Made by a program: the position numbers and the translations under genes. A stretch of 64,000 bases of DNA, from assembly GCA_041661965.1 (NCBI GenBank), contig JBAZTH010000002.1, forward strand, positions 509,783 through 573,782, written 5' to 3'. The notes under the pieces were generated by a model. The model was not told the DNA's origin. It was given only the letters and a program-made list of their open reading frames with translations, and ran no database searches. The DNA comes from Candidatus Margulisiibacteriota bacterium. Its GTDB lineage: Bacteria > Margulisbacteria > WOR-1 > O2-12-FULL-45-9 > XYB2-FULL-48-7. The stretch's first letter is position 1. The number at the start of each line of letters is the position of its first letter. Positions 8,441 through 16,725 of the stretch are shown here, piece by piece.

Positions 8441-11400
8441 TTACCAAAAATAGAATCCAGCTTTTAGGGTGATCTTCTGATATCCGGTGGCCGGTTCGTT
8501 CAGGTTCAACGGCTCCCGATAATATATTATAGCCCAAATAGGATTGATTTTGAAGGTTAATTGATAGTTGAAGGAATTTTGCGCCGCGCCGGAGATCGTC
8601 GGCTCTTTGATTTGAGCGTAACGGACGTCGATAAAAAGGCGGTCGAAAAAGCCTTTGACGAAGCCGACGCTCCAGGCCGGCGTCCCTTCCTGCTGCAGGC
8701 CGACCGGGTCTTTGACTCCCATTGCCTCCCTGACCTTGGGCCCAAGATTATATTCCAAAGTTAGGCTTTCCAATCCGAGTTTTTGTTCGACTTCCCGTTC
8801 CACTCCCCGGAAGAGAATGGTTTGGATCCGGCTGCTGACGAAGTCGGCCACGACCACGTTGGTTTCGACGGCGTCCTGCCCCTTTTCGCCGCCCGTTTTA
8901 ACGCCGGTCAGGCCTCTGATAAAATCGGGCAGGAGTAAGACCCTTAGATCCGATTCCGAATAATTGGCCGGGACCATCTCCGACGGGGTCTTGCTCTTGT
9001 CCTCGACAAAACCGGATAAATTTACCTTGAGTCCGCGGGTCTTGTCTTGAGAGCCGATCAACCCGTTGAGCTTGGCGACAATGGCGACCTTTTTCTTTTT
9101 CGGGGCGCCGTCGGCGCCGATTTCCTGGTCTTCGACGTTGACCAGGGAAGTGATAGCGATCTGGGGCAAAAAGCCTTCCGTTCCTTTTCCCCCGGTGAAG
9201 ATGGCGAGGTTTTCCTCGGACTGCTCGGAATAAGGGAAATATTTTTGCTGTTGGTCGGGAGTGAGAAGTCTAAATTCGCGGCTCAAGAGATTGATCGTTC
9301 CCCGTTTGACCTGAACTCGTCCGAGGAGGGTCGGCGCCCGCATATCGCCGGTTATCTTGAGCCCGCGGCTTTCGATTTCCAGGTTCATGAAGATATTGCT
9401 TAAGTCGAGCGTCCCGATATCGCCCATGACGGCGTAAACGTTTTTGTTCAAGTTGACTTCCAGATCGAATTGAAAGGGAACTTGCTTAGAATTACCGCCT
9501 GATTTTGACAAAGTAACGACCGAGTTGTCGATATTGATCTTGCCGCTTAAGGTCGGGCCGGCGCTTAGGTCGAAAGCGAGCGGCCCATGGAGGGTGAGCC
9601 GGTCGATTTGAAGGGAGCCGATGTAAAGGTTGGGGAAAGCGGCGAAGATTGAGGTCGGGCTGATCGTCAGATTTAGGCCGACCCTGGGCTGGTCGCCGAG
9701 CGCTTGGGCCAGATCGACGTAGCCGGCCGCTCCGAGCGGGTTTAGATAATTCCTGGTCCGCTCGCCGGTCCAAAGGGCGGTCAGCGCTTCGAGACTGACC
9801 AGACTGTCGATTATTAGTGCTTGGCCGTTCAGGCTTTTCAGACTGGAGGCCAGGGAATTAAGCCTAACTTCCGCGTCTTCCAGGAAGATCGTGCCGTTGA
9901 GCCTCGGCTGGTTTAAAGAGCCGTTCGCCCGCAGCGTCAAACCGGCCTTCCCTTGGACCCAGGTAACCTGGTCGTTAAAAAGATTGATGATCCCGAACCC
10001 GTCGCCGTTTAAGTCGGCCCGCAGATTGATTTTAGTCGGCGCGCCGAAAAGCACTTCGCCCTCGACGGTGGAAAGGTCTTTATCGGTTTGCAATTGCAAG
10101 CGGCCGATGGTCAGCCGGCCGGCATTATAATTAATCACGGCCGTCCAGGAATCAAAGCGGGCGCCGGCGGCGCTGTTATCCTTCCCCCCGGCGGACAAGG
10201 CGACGATCGGCGCGTTAAGCGAGCCGCCGATCGTTGAATCAAGAATAAAAGAGCCCTTGAAATTTTTGCCGGGAAAGACGACGCTTAAAATATCGAGCGG
10301 CATTTCCCGGGCTTTGACCTCCAGGCCGAGTTTGCCGGCCAGGCTGAATTCGCCCGCGGCATTGAGGCTCCCCCGTTCTTTGGCCATGATCGCCTTGTCG
10401 ACCGCCACCCGTCCGTTATTAAGCGAGGCGGAAAGGAACAAGGAATCGAAAAGAAAGCCGCTGAACCCTCCTTTTTTAACCTGGACTTGTAAGTTGCCGG
10501 AGGGATTGCCCGCCTTCCCTTGGACCGAAAGCCGTCCGTCCGCTTCTCCGGTCAGGCTTTCGGTCGGAGTGATCGCCGCTTTTTTTTCGAATTCCCGGCG
10601 GATCGTTTCCCAGCCGCGCAAAAAATTCGGTTTTGTCGGATCGGCGCTGTACCAGATCGTTTTCCCTTGTTGGTGTTTTTGCGCGCTGTAAGCGAGGCCG
10701 GTCAACGAAAATATTTGCGGCGCCGCTTTTTTCTTGGCGGTGATTCCCCAGCGGTAAGCTTCGCTTCTGATCCCTTCGATCAGTTTGTAGACCGTCGCGA
10801 CCTCGGCTTTCTCGGTTTCCAGGTCGAAGTCGAGATCGGATTCGCTTGGCTGGTTAAAATTAAGATTGGCGCTTCCCTTGAGCGCTAGAGCGGTCCGGCC
10901 GCGGCGGAAAATGATCGGCGCCAGGGTTTGCAGCTTATTTTGACTGAAGTACAAGCTCCCTTCGATCCGATCAAGGAACAGATCGTTGTACTCCAGCTGG
11001 TCGGCCCAAAAAGTCGCGGCGACATTCGGTTTATCGGGGTGTCCCTCCAGCTTTACGGTCGTGCCGAGCTCTCCTTCCAGCCGGCCGTAGCGATAAGTAA
11101 ACTCGCGCCAAAGCCCAAGATCGGTGACTCCGGCGATCGTTGCTTTGAGGTTTTTGCCGGGGACGAGCTCAATATTCAGATTAAGACGAAGCTTGGGCCC
11201 TTCCAGCCGGCCGTCGGCAAGATAAAAAGCGCGATTGCGCCAGGCGAGACCGGCTGTTCCCCGGCTGACCGGCGCCCGCGCGATCTTTCCGTCAGTCAGG
11301 GCCAGGCGGCCGTTGAAATTGAGGGCCTGCAAACTGTCGATCGAGGTGATCTTGGTCTCCGGCGGCAGATAGCCGAAAACCTCAAAGCTGGCGGTAAAAC

Positions 11401-13339
11401 GGCCGACCGGATTTTTCAGCTCTTCCGGCAGGAAGTAATTAAGCAGGCGGTAATCATCCAGGTTTGAGCCGTTGGTCCAGACGGCGAGGTTTGTTTCCGT
11501 CCCGATCCCGGTCTGTCCGGCGATATTGAGCCGGGAGTCGCCTTTTTGCAGAACGGCATTTTCAACCTTGATCTTACCGTGATCGATTTCGATCAACCCT
11601 TCCGCCAGGTCAAAGCGCTGGTCCCCGATCCGCCCGCCGCTTAATCTGGCTTCTCCGACGGCGGTCATATTGCGCAGGGGGGAAGCGAGGAACGCCGGCG
11701 TCAGCTTCCAGCCGATCCGACCTTTGAAATGATTGAGGTTCGCTTTCATCGGGCCGAAAATTCCCCGGCCGGAAAGCTGAAGTCCGTCAGCTTCGGCCTG
11801 AAGATCGAAAAGCAGTTCTTTGACCCGGCCGCTGGCGGTAAAAGACGCCTGCTCGCCTTCGCCGGCTAATCGGTCGAGAATAAAGTCCCCATCCTTGATC
11901 TGGACGTCGGCTTTTAGCGACTCCATCGGCTGGCCGAAAACCGAGCCCCTGTTTAATTTGACGGCCAAATTTCCTTTAAGCCGTGGAAAGGGACCGGTCA
12001 GCTCCAATTGTCCGGACGCTAATCCTTCAATCCCCGGTGTTTTTTGGGAGAGGGCCGAAAGATCGAGCGCGTTGATGGCGAGTTTTAGATCGAGCCCGGG
12101 TTCGCCGTTTAAAATAATGATCACCGAACCGCTGACTTGTCCCCGGTAGTAAAGGGCGTTTTGCAGGTCGGCCCGGAAAACTTTATCGGCCAAGGCGATG
12201 GCGGCGGAGCCGGAAAACGGCTGTTGGTAGGCGCGGCCGTTAGGCACGGTAAGCGAGCCGGTGAGGAGCGGGGCGGCGACCGTGCCGGAAAGAAAGAGCC
12301 TGGCGTTAAATCTTCCTTTGAGCTCTTTTAGTTCAGGGAAGAGGCCGGTCAGGCTTTCAAGTTTGCCGTCTTTAACGGTAACGGTCAGATCCAATTTTTG
12401 CCTGGAAAAATCAGTGAAGCGCCCGCTGACCGTCGCCGGCAGGCCGTTCAGGCGCCCGCTGATCCCCTGGAAGGCGAGGCTTTCGTCGGCCAGAAAAAGT
12501 TTTCCGTTAACGCCGGTCAGCTCGTAGTTGTTGAATTTGGCCGAAGAATTATAAAAGAAAGCTTTACCGCTTAGAGAGGCGGCCCACCCTTTTGTTTTAG
12601 GCGGCGTGATCCGCAGAGCCAGGTCGACTTGTCCCCCCTGGGGGGCTAAACCAGGGAGGGGGACCGTGTAGCTCCCCCATTTTAAAAGCGGCAGTTTTTG
12701 CGCGTCGACGTTCAGTTCATAATAACCGTTCTTTGAGTTGACGTAGCCAACCGCCTTGACCGTTTCCGGAACATTGGCGCCGACGGAAAAAGAGATCCGC
12801 GCTTTGTTGCCCAGATCGATTTTGCCGTTGACGCCGCGGGCGACGGTTTGGAATTCTTCCGGGTTCCTATTAAAACCGAGCTGGTCGTGATAATCGACTT
12901 CGCAGTTATCGAGGACGATCTGGCCGTTGAAAGGCGGTGGCGGGGCGGAATTTTTAGCTTTCGGCAGAAGCGCGTCGATGTTCCAGCGCCCGGCCCGGTT
13001 GCGGGAGAGAGAGAGTTTGCCGTTGCTGACGCTGATTTTGATCAAGGAAGGGATAATGTCACCTTTGGAGATGGCGTACTGGACCGGGTTAAAAGTTAAA
13101 ACGACCTTTTCGACCTCGCCGATATCTTCGATCGTGACCTTTTTCAGGACGATCTGGCCGACGACGATCCCGCCGGCCTCCTTGATCGTGACTTTCTTCT
13201 TGAAAAGGTCGGAGAAGCTTTGTTCCGCCTGACTGCGGATGGACATGTCGAGCGAGTTTTTCCAGTCTTGGAGCGAGAACCCGTACAGCGGGCCGCAAAA
13301 CAGGGCGAAGATGATTAAAATAAGTAAGTATTTGCGCAT
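8441..13339 (-). CDS. tamB: Translocation and assembly module protein TamB
   Basis: The protein has 1632 residues, with an N-terminal signal/anchor (MRKYLLILIIFALFCGPLYG) and a very long body of repeating beta-strand segments with FNGRL, LSGTV and NLNGNL-like units, as in TamB/AsmA-type lipid-transfer proteins. The last 350 residues are the DUF490/TamB C-terminal region (VQVKRGTINLLSREFRL, NYSESDLRVLLLPDF, LEYNLGPKVREAMG), ending GFYFW. The family spans the periplasm and moves phospholipid toward the outer membrane with a BamA-family partner. It lies directly upstream of bamA. Confidence 0.93.
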   Translation of the reverse strand: MRKYLLILIIFALFCGPLYGFSLQDWKNSLDMSIRSQAEQSFSDLFKKKVTIKEAGGIVVGQIVLKKVTIEDIGEVEKVVLTFNPVQYAISKGDIIPSLIKISVSNGKLSLSRNRAGRWNIDALLPKAKNSAPPPPFNGQIVLDNCEVDYHDQLGFNRNPEEFQTVARGVNGKIDLGNKARISFSVGANVPETVKAVGYVNSKNGYYELNVDAQKLPLLKWGSYTVPLPGLAPQGGQVDLALRITPPKTKGWAASLSGKAFFYNSSAKFNNYELTGVNGKLFLADESLAFQGISGRLNGLPATVSGRFTDFSRQKLDLTVTVKDGKLESLTGLFPELKELKGRFNARLFLSGTVAAPLLTGSLTVPNGRAYQQPFSGSAAIALADKVFRADLQNALYYRGQVSGSVIIILNGEPGLDLKLAINALDLSALSQKTPGIEGLASGQLELTGPFPRLKGNLAVKLNRGSVFGQPMESLKADVQIKDGDFILDRLAGEGEQASFTASGRVKELLFDLQAEADGLQLSGRGIFGPMKANLNHFKGRIGWKLTPAFLASPLRNMTAVGEARLSGGRIGDQRFDLAEGLIEIDHGKIKVENAVLQKGDSRLNIAGQTGIGTETNLAVWTNGSNLDDYRLLNYFLPEELKNPVGRFTASFEVFGYLPPETKITSIDSLQALNFNGRLALTDGKIARAPVSRGTAGLAWRNRAFYLADGRLEGPKLRLNLNIELVPGKNLKATIAGVTDLGLWREFTYRYGRLEGELGTTVKLEGHPDKPNVAATFWADQLEYNDLFLDRIEGSLYFSQNKLQTLAPIIFRRGRTALALKGSANLNFNQPSESDLDFDLETEKAEVATVYKLIEGIRSEAYRWGITAKKKAAPQIFSLTGLAYSAQKHQQGKTIWYSADPTKPNFLRGWETIRREFEKKAAITPTESLTGEADGRLSVQGKAGNPSGNLQVQVKKGGFSGFLFDSLFLSASLNNGRVAVDKAIMAKERGSLNAAGEFSLAGKLGLEVKAREMPLDILSVVFPGKNFKGSFILDSTIGGSLNAPIVALSAGGKDNSAAGARFDSWTAVINYNAGRLTIGRLQLQTDKDLSTVEGEVLFGAPTKINLRADLNGDGFGIINLFNDQVTWVQGKAGLTLRANGSLNQPRLNGTIFLEDAEVRLNSLASSLKSLNGQALIIDSLVSLEALTALWTGERTRNYLNPLGAAGYVDLAQALGDQPRVGLNLTISPTSIFAAFPNLYIGSLQIDRLTLHGPLAFDLSAGPTLSGKINIDNSVVTLSKSGGNSKQVPFQFDLEVNLNKNVYAVMGDIGTLDLSNIFMNLEIESRGLKITGDMRAPTLLGRVQVKRGTINLLSREFRLLTPDQQQKYFPYSEQSEENLAIFTGGKGTEGFLPQIAITSLVNVEDQEIGADGAPKKKKVAIVAKLNGLIGSQDKTRGLKVNLSGFVEDKSKTPSEMVPANYSESDLRVLLLPDFIRGLTGVKTGGEKGQDAVETNVVVADFVSSRIQTILFRGVEREVEQKLGLESLTLEYNLGPKVREAMGVKDPVGLQQEGTPAWSVGFVKGFFDRLFIDVRYAQIKEPTISGAAQNSFNYQLTFKINPIWAIIYYREPLNLNEPATGYQKITLKAGFYFW

Positions 13340-13516
13340 AGTTGCTGGTTGTGCCTTTGCGGTGGGAGCGCCTCAAAGACGCTTATAAAATATAGCTTAT
13401 CGTCAATAAAAAAGCAAGGCAGGCTTTCGTGGGCAGCCCTCACCCAAGTTGTTTCCGTGACCGCGACTGAACGTCGCGGTTATCTCCGTTGCCGTTTGGA
13501 GATTATCCGGCAATAC

Positions 13517-13547
13517 GGAAACCTGCGGCAGTATCGCCGCGGTTTCC
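13517..13547. repeat. GGAAACC/GGTTTCC hairpin repeat, copy 1
   Basis: An imperfect hairpin GGAAACCTGCGG...CCGCGGTTTCC with a CAGTATCG-type loop. Two further copies lie at 27426-27476 and 61417-61447. Like the last, it is followed by TTTTATTT and then an AATTGGAAGCCGAG module. Confidence 0.75.
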
Positions 13548-13636
13548 GGGTTTTATTTTTGAATTGGAAGCCGAGACGATATTGTCTCAGGCTTCCAATT
13601 CATACTAGTTGCAACCTAGTCCCTCTCCCTCTGGGA

Positions 13637-13656
13637 CCTGCCTACCGGCAGGCAGG
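13637..13656. repeat. 20-base palindrome inserted in a hairpin
   Basis: CCTGCCTACCGGCAGGCAGG interrupts a CTCTCCC-TCT-GGGAGAG stem-loop. Removing exactly these 20 bases restores the stem. A second copy with one base change sits in a different host hairpin at 27438-27457. Confidence 0.75.
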
Positions 13657-13716
13657 GAGAGCTGCAAAGTAAAACTTAGCGGGGTCCTCATACTTGGGTG
13701 AGGGTGATAGAGATAT

Positions 13717-13750
13717 AAAAAAGCAAGGCGACCTTTCGGCCGCCTTGCTT
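13717..13750 (-). terminator. Rho-independent terminator after the lipoprotein gene
   Basis: On the minus strand a perfect ten-base stem AAGCAAGGCG/CGCCTTGCTT (13750-13741 with 13730-13721) is followed by a run of T. It lies 25 bases past the stop at 13775. Confidence 0.85.
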
Positions 13751-13774
13751 AAGTGAACTTAGGAACGACAGGGA

Positions 13775-14557
13775 CTAATCAACCATCGCGGCTACGACCC
13801 CGCTGTCCAGGTTGATCGTGTAGGTCCCGCTCCCGCCGCTGGTGAAAGCGAGGGTCGCGCTGCTGGTCCCGTCATAGGTGATCGTCCCGGCATAGGCTAC
13901 TCCGCCGCTGACATTAAAGGAGAAATCAACCGTTCCCGAAGGATAACCGGAGGCGTTAAGCGTTAGGCTGTTGTAGGTCATACTGATGTTGAAACTTTCT
14001 CCGCCATAAGCGCCGCTGTATTTTAACAATCCGTCAATTGTTGGCGAGGCGCTCCCGATCCCTTCGAATTTCAGCGGCTTGTCGGTGCTTTCGCCCAATT
14101 GGTAAGTGATTGTCACGGCGCCGGAAGTCGTGGTCAAGGTGGTGTCAAAAGTGGTATAGGTCCAGAGCTTGCTGATATTGTCATGGTCGGCGGCATCAAG
14201 TTCGGCCGCGGTCGTAATTTCACTGCCGGTCGATTTCCAGATCCTGAACTTATAATTATAAGTGTAAGTATAGGATGACGAAGTCCAGGTATTGGTCGAA
14301 GTCCACCAATTGTCACTGCCATAAGCCGGAGCGGTCGGGGCGGCCATTCTGACCCTGGCGCCGTTTGCCGCCATGGCGTAGGGGGCGACATCCAAAATGC
14401 TGTTGTCAATGGCTAAACCGGTGGAAGCCAAAGCGCCGATGCTGCTTGCGGCATAGGAAGTCGGGACGCTGGTAGTCGGGCTGCTGGTTGAACTGCACCC
14501 CGCCATTAACATCGCGCCGAGACCGAGAACCAGAGCCAAACTTAACAATTTCTTCAT
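13775..14557 (-). CDS. Putative lipoprotein
   Basis: This 260-residue protein has a lipoprotein signal (MKKLLSLALVLGLGAMLMAGC) with an LMAGC lipobox, so Cys21 is probably lipidated. The mature part is rich in Ser, Thr, Tyr and Gly, and looks like a beta-structured surface domain (SYTYTYNYKFRIWKS, GGSGTYTINLDSGV). It has an AAGGGGG-type Shine-Dalgarno site and sits 36 bases after the upstream barrel gene, so the two probably form an operon ending at the terminator at 13717. I do not recognise a family. Confidence 0.8.
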   Translation of the reverse strand: MKKLLSLALVLGLGAMLMAGCSSTSSPTTSVPTSYAASSIGALASTGLAIDNSILDVAPYAMAANGARVRMAAPTAPAYGSDNWWTSTNTWTSSSYTYTYNYKFRIWKSTGSEITTAAELDAADHDNISKLWTYTTFDTTLTTTSGAVTITYQLGESTDKPLKFEGIGSASPTIDGLLKYSGAYGGESFNISMTYNSLTLNASGYPSGTVDFSFNVSGGVAYAGTITYDGTSSATLAFTSGGSGTYTINLDSGVVAAMVD

Positions 14558-14593
14558 ACCTTTTCCCCCTTATTTAGTCTTAATCTAAGAATA

Positions 14594-15682
14594 TCAGAAC
14601 GCGAAACCGGTGTCAAAGACTGCGGAATTGTTTTTGCTGTCTTTGCCGTCCATGATCATGGCGAGGTTGAGATTGCCAAAGAAATTAAAGCCGGCGCCGA
14701 TGGTAGTCATAGAAATATTACCGTTATTCCCGGTGACATAGCCGGCGCGGAGAGCGACGACAGTTAGCGGATACTCAATCCCAAGATGGGTGACCGAATA
14801 AGAGGCGCCGGAACCGGAAACAGAGTCGATATCGGCCGCGATTTTCAACCCGATCCCGGGGATGGTGGTCGAAGCGCCGATGACGATCGTGGTCGGCGAA
14901 GTGGCGCTGGCATCGGTTTCAACGTCGGCCGAGTTGCTGGTCGTGCCGGTGATCGGGTCATAAGTGGTGGTGTTTGATTTGGTCTTGCCGCTAAGCGATT
15001 CCCCGATATCTTTGATCACGATCGCGGCGGAAAAAGGGATCGCGAAAGTGTCGATCTTGGCTTTGGCGCCGAGATCGAAACCCATCCCCGAAAGACTGGT
15101 GATGGAATTGGCGGCGCTGTTGGCCGCGGCGTTACTGCCCGCTAAGACCGAACCGACGTATTTAACGTTCAAGCCAAGGTCGAGGGCCGCGACCGGCAGA
15201 ACCGGGGTTGATAAACCATAGCCGATGGTTAAAATTCCTTCGTAGGCTAAACGGGCGCTGGCCGCTCCGTTAAAGCCGGGGACCTTAACCAGCGAAAGGT
15301 TCCCCAGCGGCAGGATGGTTACCCCGATCTTGGCGATATTCAACCCGATCAAACCGTTGACCCCGCCATTGATGTTAATGGTATTATTAATATTGTCGGC
15401 AATGAATTTGGCCGGATCGGAGGCGTTGCCGGCCACTTTCAGAATATCGGCCAGACCGTCGGTCGCGGCCCCCGCGCCGAGTTTCAGTTCCACCCGGCCG
15501 GATTTGACGATCCCGGCTGGATTGTAATAAGCGGAGGTGATGTCATCAACGATCGCGGAGGCGGCTCCTCCCATTCCGGCATACCTGGCGCCAACCCCGT
15601 AAGGCAGGAGACCGGACTGGATAGCAAAAGAACTGGAAACAAAGAGTCCCAGGAGCGAAAAGGCCACGATAATTCTTTTCAT
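14594..15682 (-). CDS. Outer-membrane barrel protein, PorV/UPF0164-like
   Basis: The 362-residue protein has a signal peptide (MKRIIVAFSLLGLFVSSSFA). It then has the motif GARYAGMGGAASAIVDDITS followed by AYYNPAGI, typical of the PorV/PorQ/UPF0164 and FadL-like barrel group. Repeating beta-strand pairs fill the remainder and the last residue is Phe (FDTGFAF), the usual barrel sorting signal. The SLH-fused protein at 37576 carries the same N-terminal motif type. A consensus promoter and a GGGGAGGT ribosome-binding site precede the ATG. The ligand or role is unknown. Confidence 0.85.
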   Translation of the reverse strand: MKRIIVAFSLLGLFVSSSFAIQSGLLPYGVGARYAGMGGAASAIVDDITSAYYNPAGIVKSGRVELKLGAGAATDGLADILKVAGNASDPAKFIADNINNTININGGVNGLIGLNIAKIGVTILPLGNLSLVKVPGFNGAASARLAYEGILTIGYGLSTPVLPVAALDLGLNVKYVGSVLAGSNAAANSAANSITSLSGMGFDLGAKAKIDTFAIPFSAAIVIKDIGESLSGKTKSNTTTYDPITGTTSNSADVETDASATSPTTIVIGASTTIPGIGLKIAADIDSVSGSGASYSVTHLGIEYPLTVVALRAGYVTGNNGNISMTTIGAGFNFFGNLNLAMIMDGKDSKNNSAVFDTGFAF

Positions 15683-15711
15683 TATTATTACCTCCCCTTT
15701 AAGGTGGGGTA

Positions 15712-15740
15712 ATAATAGAACGCACCCCCGGCTTTGTCAA
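15712..15740 (-). promoter_or_regulatory. Consensus sigma70-type promoter of the barrel gene
   Basis: On the minus strand: TTGACA (15740-15735), 17-base spacer, TATTAT (15717-15712). It gives a leader of about 23 bases with a strong Shine-Dalgarno site, unlike the leaderless genes. The leader can form an imperfect hairpin that pairs the Shine-Dalgarno region. Confidence 0.75.
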
Positions 15741-15749
15741 CCCGGCCAG

Positions 15750-15778
15750 TTGAAATCTTACATAATACATGCTAAAAT
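15750..15778 (+). promoter_or_regulatory. Promoter of the gmk-rpoZ-coaBC operon
   Basis: TTGAAA (15750-15755), 17-base spacer, extended -10 TGCTAAAAT with the hexamer at 15773-15778, then ten bases to the gmk ATG. It is back to back with the barrel-gene promoter. Confidence 0.65.
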
Positions 15779-15788
15779 ACATATATTA

Positions 15789-16397
15789 ATGGCCAAAAAA
15801 GCGCGGCACAAACGTGGCTTACTGGTAGTCATTTCCGGCCCATCGGGGGTTGGAAAATCAACTGTGGTGCGTCGGCTGATGAAAACCAATCCGGATCTTG
15901 CTTTGTCGGTTTCAATGACGACCAGACTGGCCAGACCGGGCGAAGTAAGCGGAGAGCACTATTACTTTGTGACCCAGGAAGAGTTTGACAGGCGGGTCAA
16001 AGAAGGCGATCTGCTGGAGTGGGCCAAAGTTCACGGCAGTTATTACGGGACCCCGAGGTCCTATGTTGAAAAGGAATTGAGCAAAGGGGGCGTGGTCGTC
16101 CTGGAAGTTGATGTCCAGGGGGCGGCCTCGATCAAGCAGGCGGTCGAAAAGGCGATGAAAGCGGCGGTCGTTTTCATTTTCCTGATCCCCCCCTCGGTCG
16201 ATATTCTGGCTTTTCGGCTCAAAAAGCGGAAAACGGAAGACGAAGCGGTCATGAACTATCGATTGCGGGCGGCGATTGCCGAACTGCAGGTCATGGAAAA
16301 ATACGATTATATAGTGGTAAATGATAAGGTCGAATCGGCCGCGGACAAGATCCGGGCCATTATTAATGTTGAAAAAGAAAGGACGTTGCTAAATTGA
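15789..16397 (+). CDS. gmk: Guanylate kinase
   Basis: The protein has 202 residues from ATG 15789, the normal length. It converts GMP and ATP to GDP and ADP. It shows the P-loop ISGPSGVGKSTVVRRL, the GMP-binding TTRLARPGEVSGEHYYFV, DLLEWAKVHGSYYGTP, and VLEVDVQGAASIK. An in-frame start at 15750 would begin in the -35 box and is rejected. The TGA overlaps the TTG start of rpoZ by four bases, and the gmk-rpoZ-coaBC order is widely conserved. Confidence 0.97.
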   Translation: MAKKARHKRGLLVVISGPSGVGKSTVVRRLMKTNPDLALSVSMTTRLARPGEVSGEHYYFVTQEEFDRRVKEGDLLEWAKVHGSYYGTPRSYVEKELSKGGVVVLEVDVQGAASIKQAVEKAMKAAVVFIFLIPPSVDILAFRLKKRKTEDEAVMNYRLRAAIAELQVMEKYDYIVVNDKVESAADKIRAIINVEKERTLLN

Positions 16398-16714
16398 CAG
16401 AACTATCAGTTGATAATTTATTGACCAAGGCCAAGAACAAATTTTTGCTGGTGAATGCCGCCTCGGCCAGAGCTAAACAAGTGGCCGACGGGTCACTCCC
16501 GTACATCGACAACTTCGATCCGACCAATCCGGTGATCACTTCCTTGCGGGAGATTGCCGCCGATAAGTTCCGGATCAAGGTTGCCAGCGCCGACAGCAAA
16601 AAGCCGCAGGAAATTTTAGTGGCCGATGATGATGAGTCGGCGCCTTCCCAGCTCGAGCGGTTAGCTAAGGGGGCCAAAGAGAAACCCGAAAAACCGAAGA
16701 AGAAGAAGAAATAA
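16394..16714 (+). CDS. rpoZ: RNA polymerase omega subunit
   Basis: The predicted protein has 106 residues and starts with TTG inside the gmk stop (TTGA overlap), so translation is probably coupled. The omega core is visible: KFLLVNAASARAKQVADG near residues 16-33, then NPVITSLREIAADKFRI. The tail is acidic and then very basic, ending in six lysines. Omega helps assemble RNA polymerase. Context between gmk and coaBC supports the call. Confidence 0.88.
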   Translation: MTELSVDNLLTKAKNKFLLVNAASARAKQVADGSLPYIDNFDPTNPVITSLREIAADKFRIKVASADSKKPQEILVADDDESAPSQLERLAKGAKEKPEKPKKKKK

Positions 16715-16725
16715 CGGCGGAAATT

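Larger units (their letters stand above)
13437..13704. repeat. Composite intergenic repeat flanked by CCCTCACCC arms
   Basis: This is the main content of the 435-base gap between tamB and the lipoprotein gene. The outer arms are perfect 13-base inverted repeats (CCCTCACCCAAGT at 13437-13449, its complement at 13692-13704). Inside are a hairpin at 13460-13480 (ACCGCGAC/GTCGCGGT), a GGAAACC...GGTTTCC hairpin at 13517-13547, a TGAATTGGAAGCC inverted repeat at 13560-13602, and a CTCTCCC/GGGAGAG hairpin split by a 20-base palindrome at 13637-13656. I see no coding potential. Confidence 0.75.

Noticed and set aside
8430..8537. 36-residue N-terminal extension of BamA
   Set aside because: It lies inside tamB, lacks a signal, and would bury the clear signal peptide that starts at 8429.
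13381..13774. CRISPR array or tRNA cluster in the long intergenic gap
   Set aside because: The repeats are different hairpins of unequal length without regular spacers, and no cloverleaf with TTCGA-type T-arm and acceptor pairing was found.
15750..15788. Upstream in-frame start for gmk
   Set aside because: It would begin in the -35 box and add 13 residues not found in guanylate kinases; ATG 15789 fits the family length and promoter.
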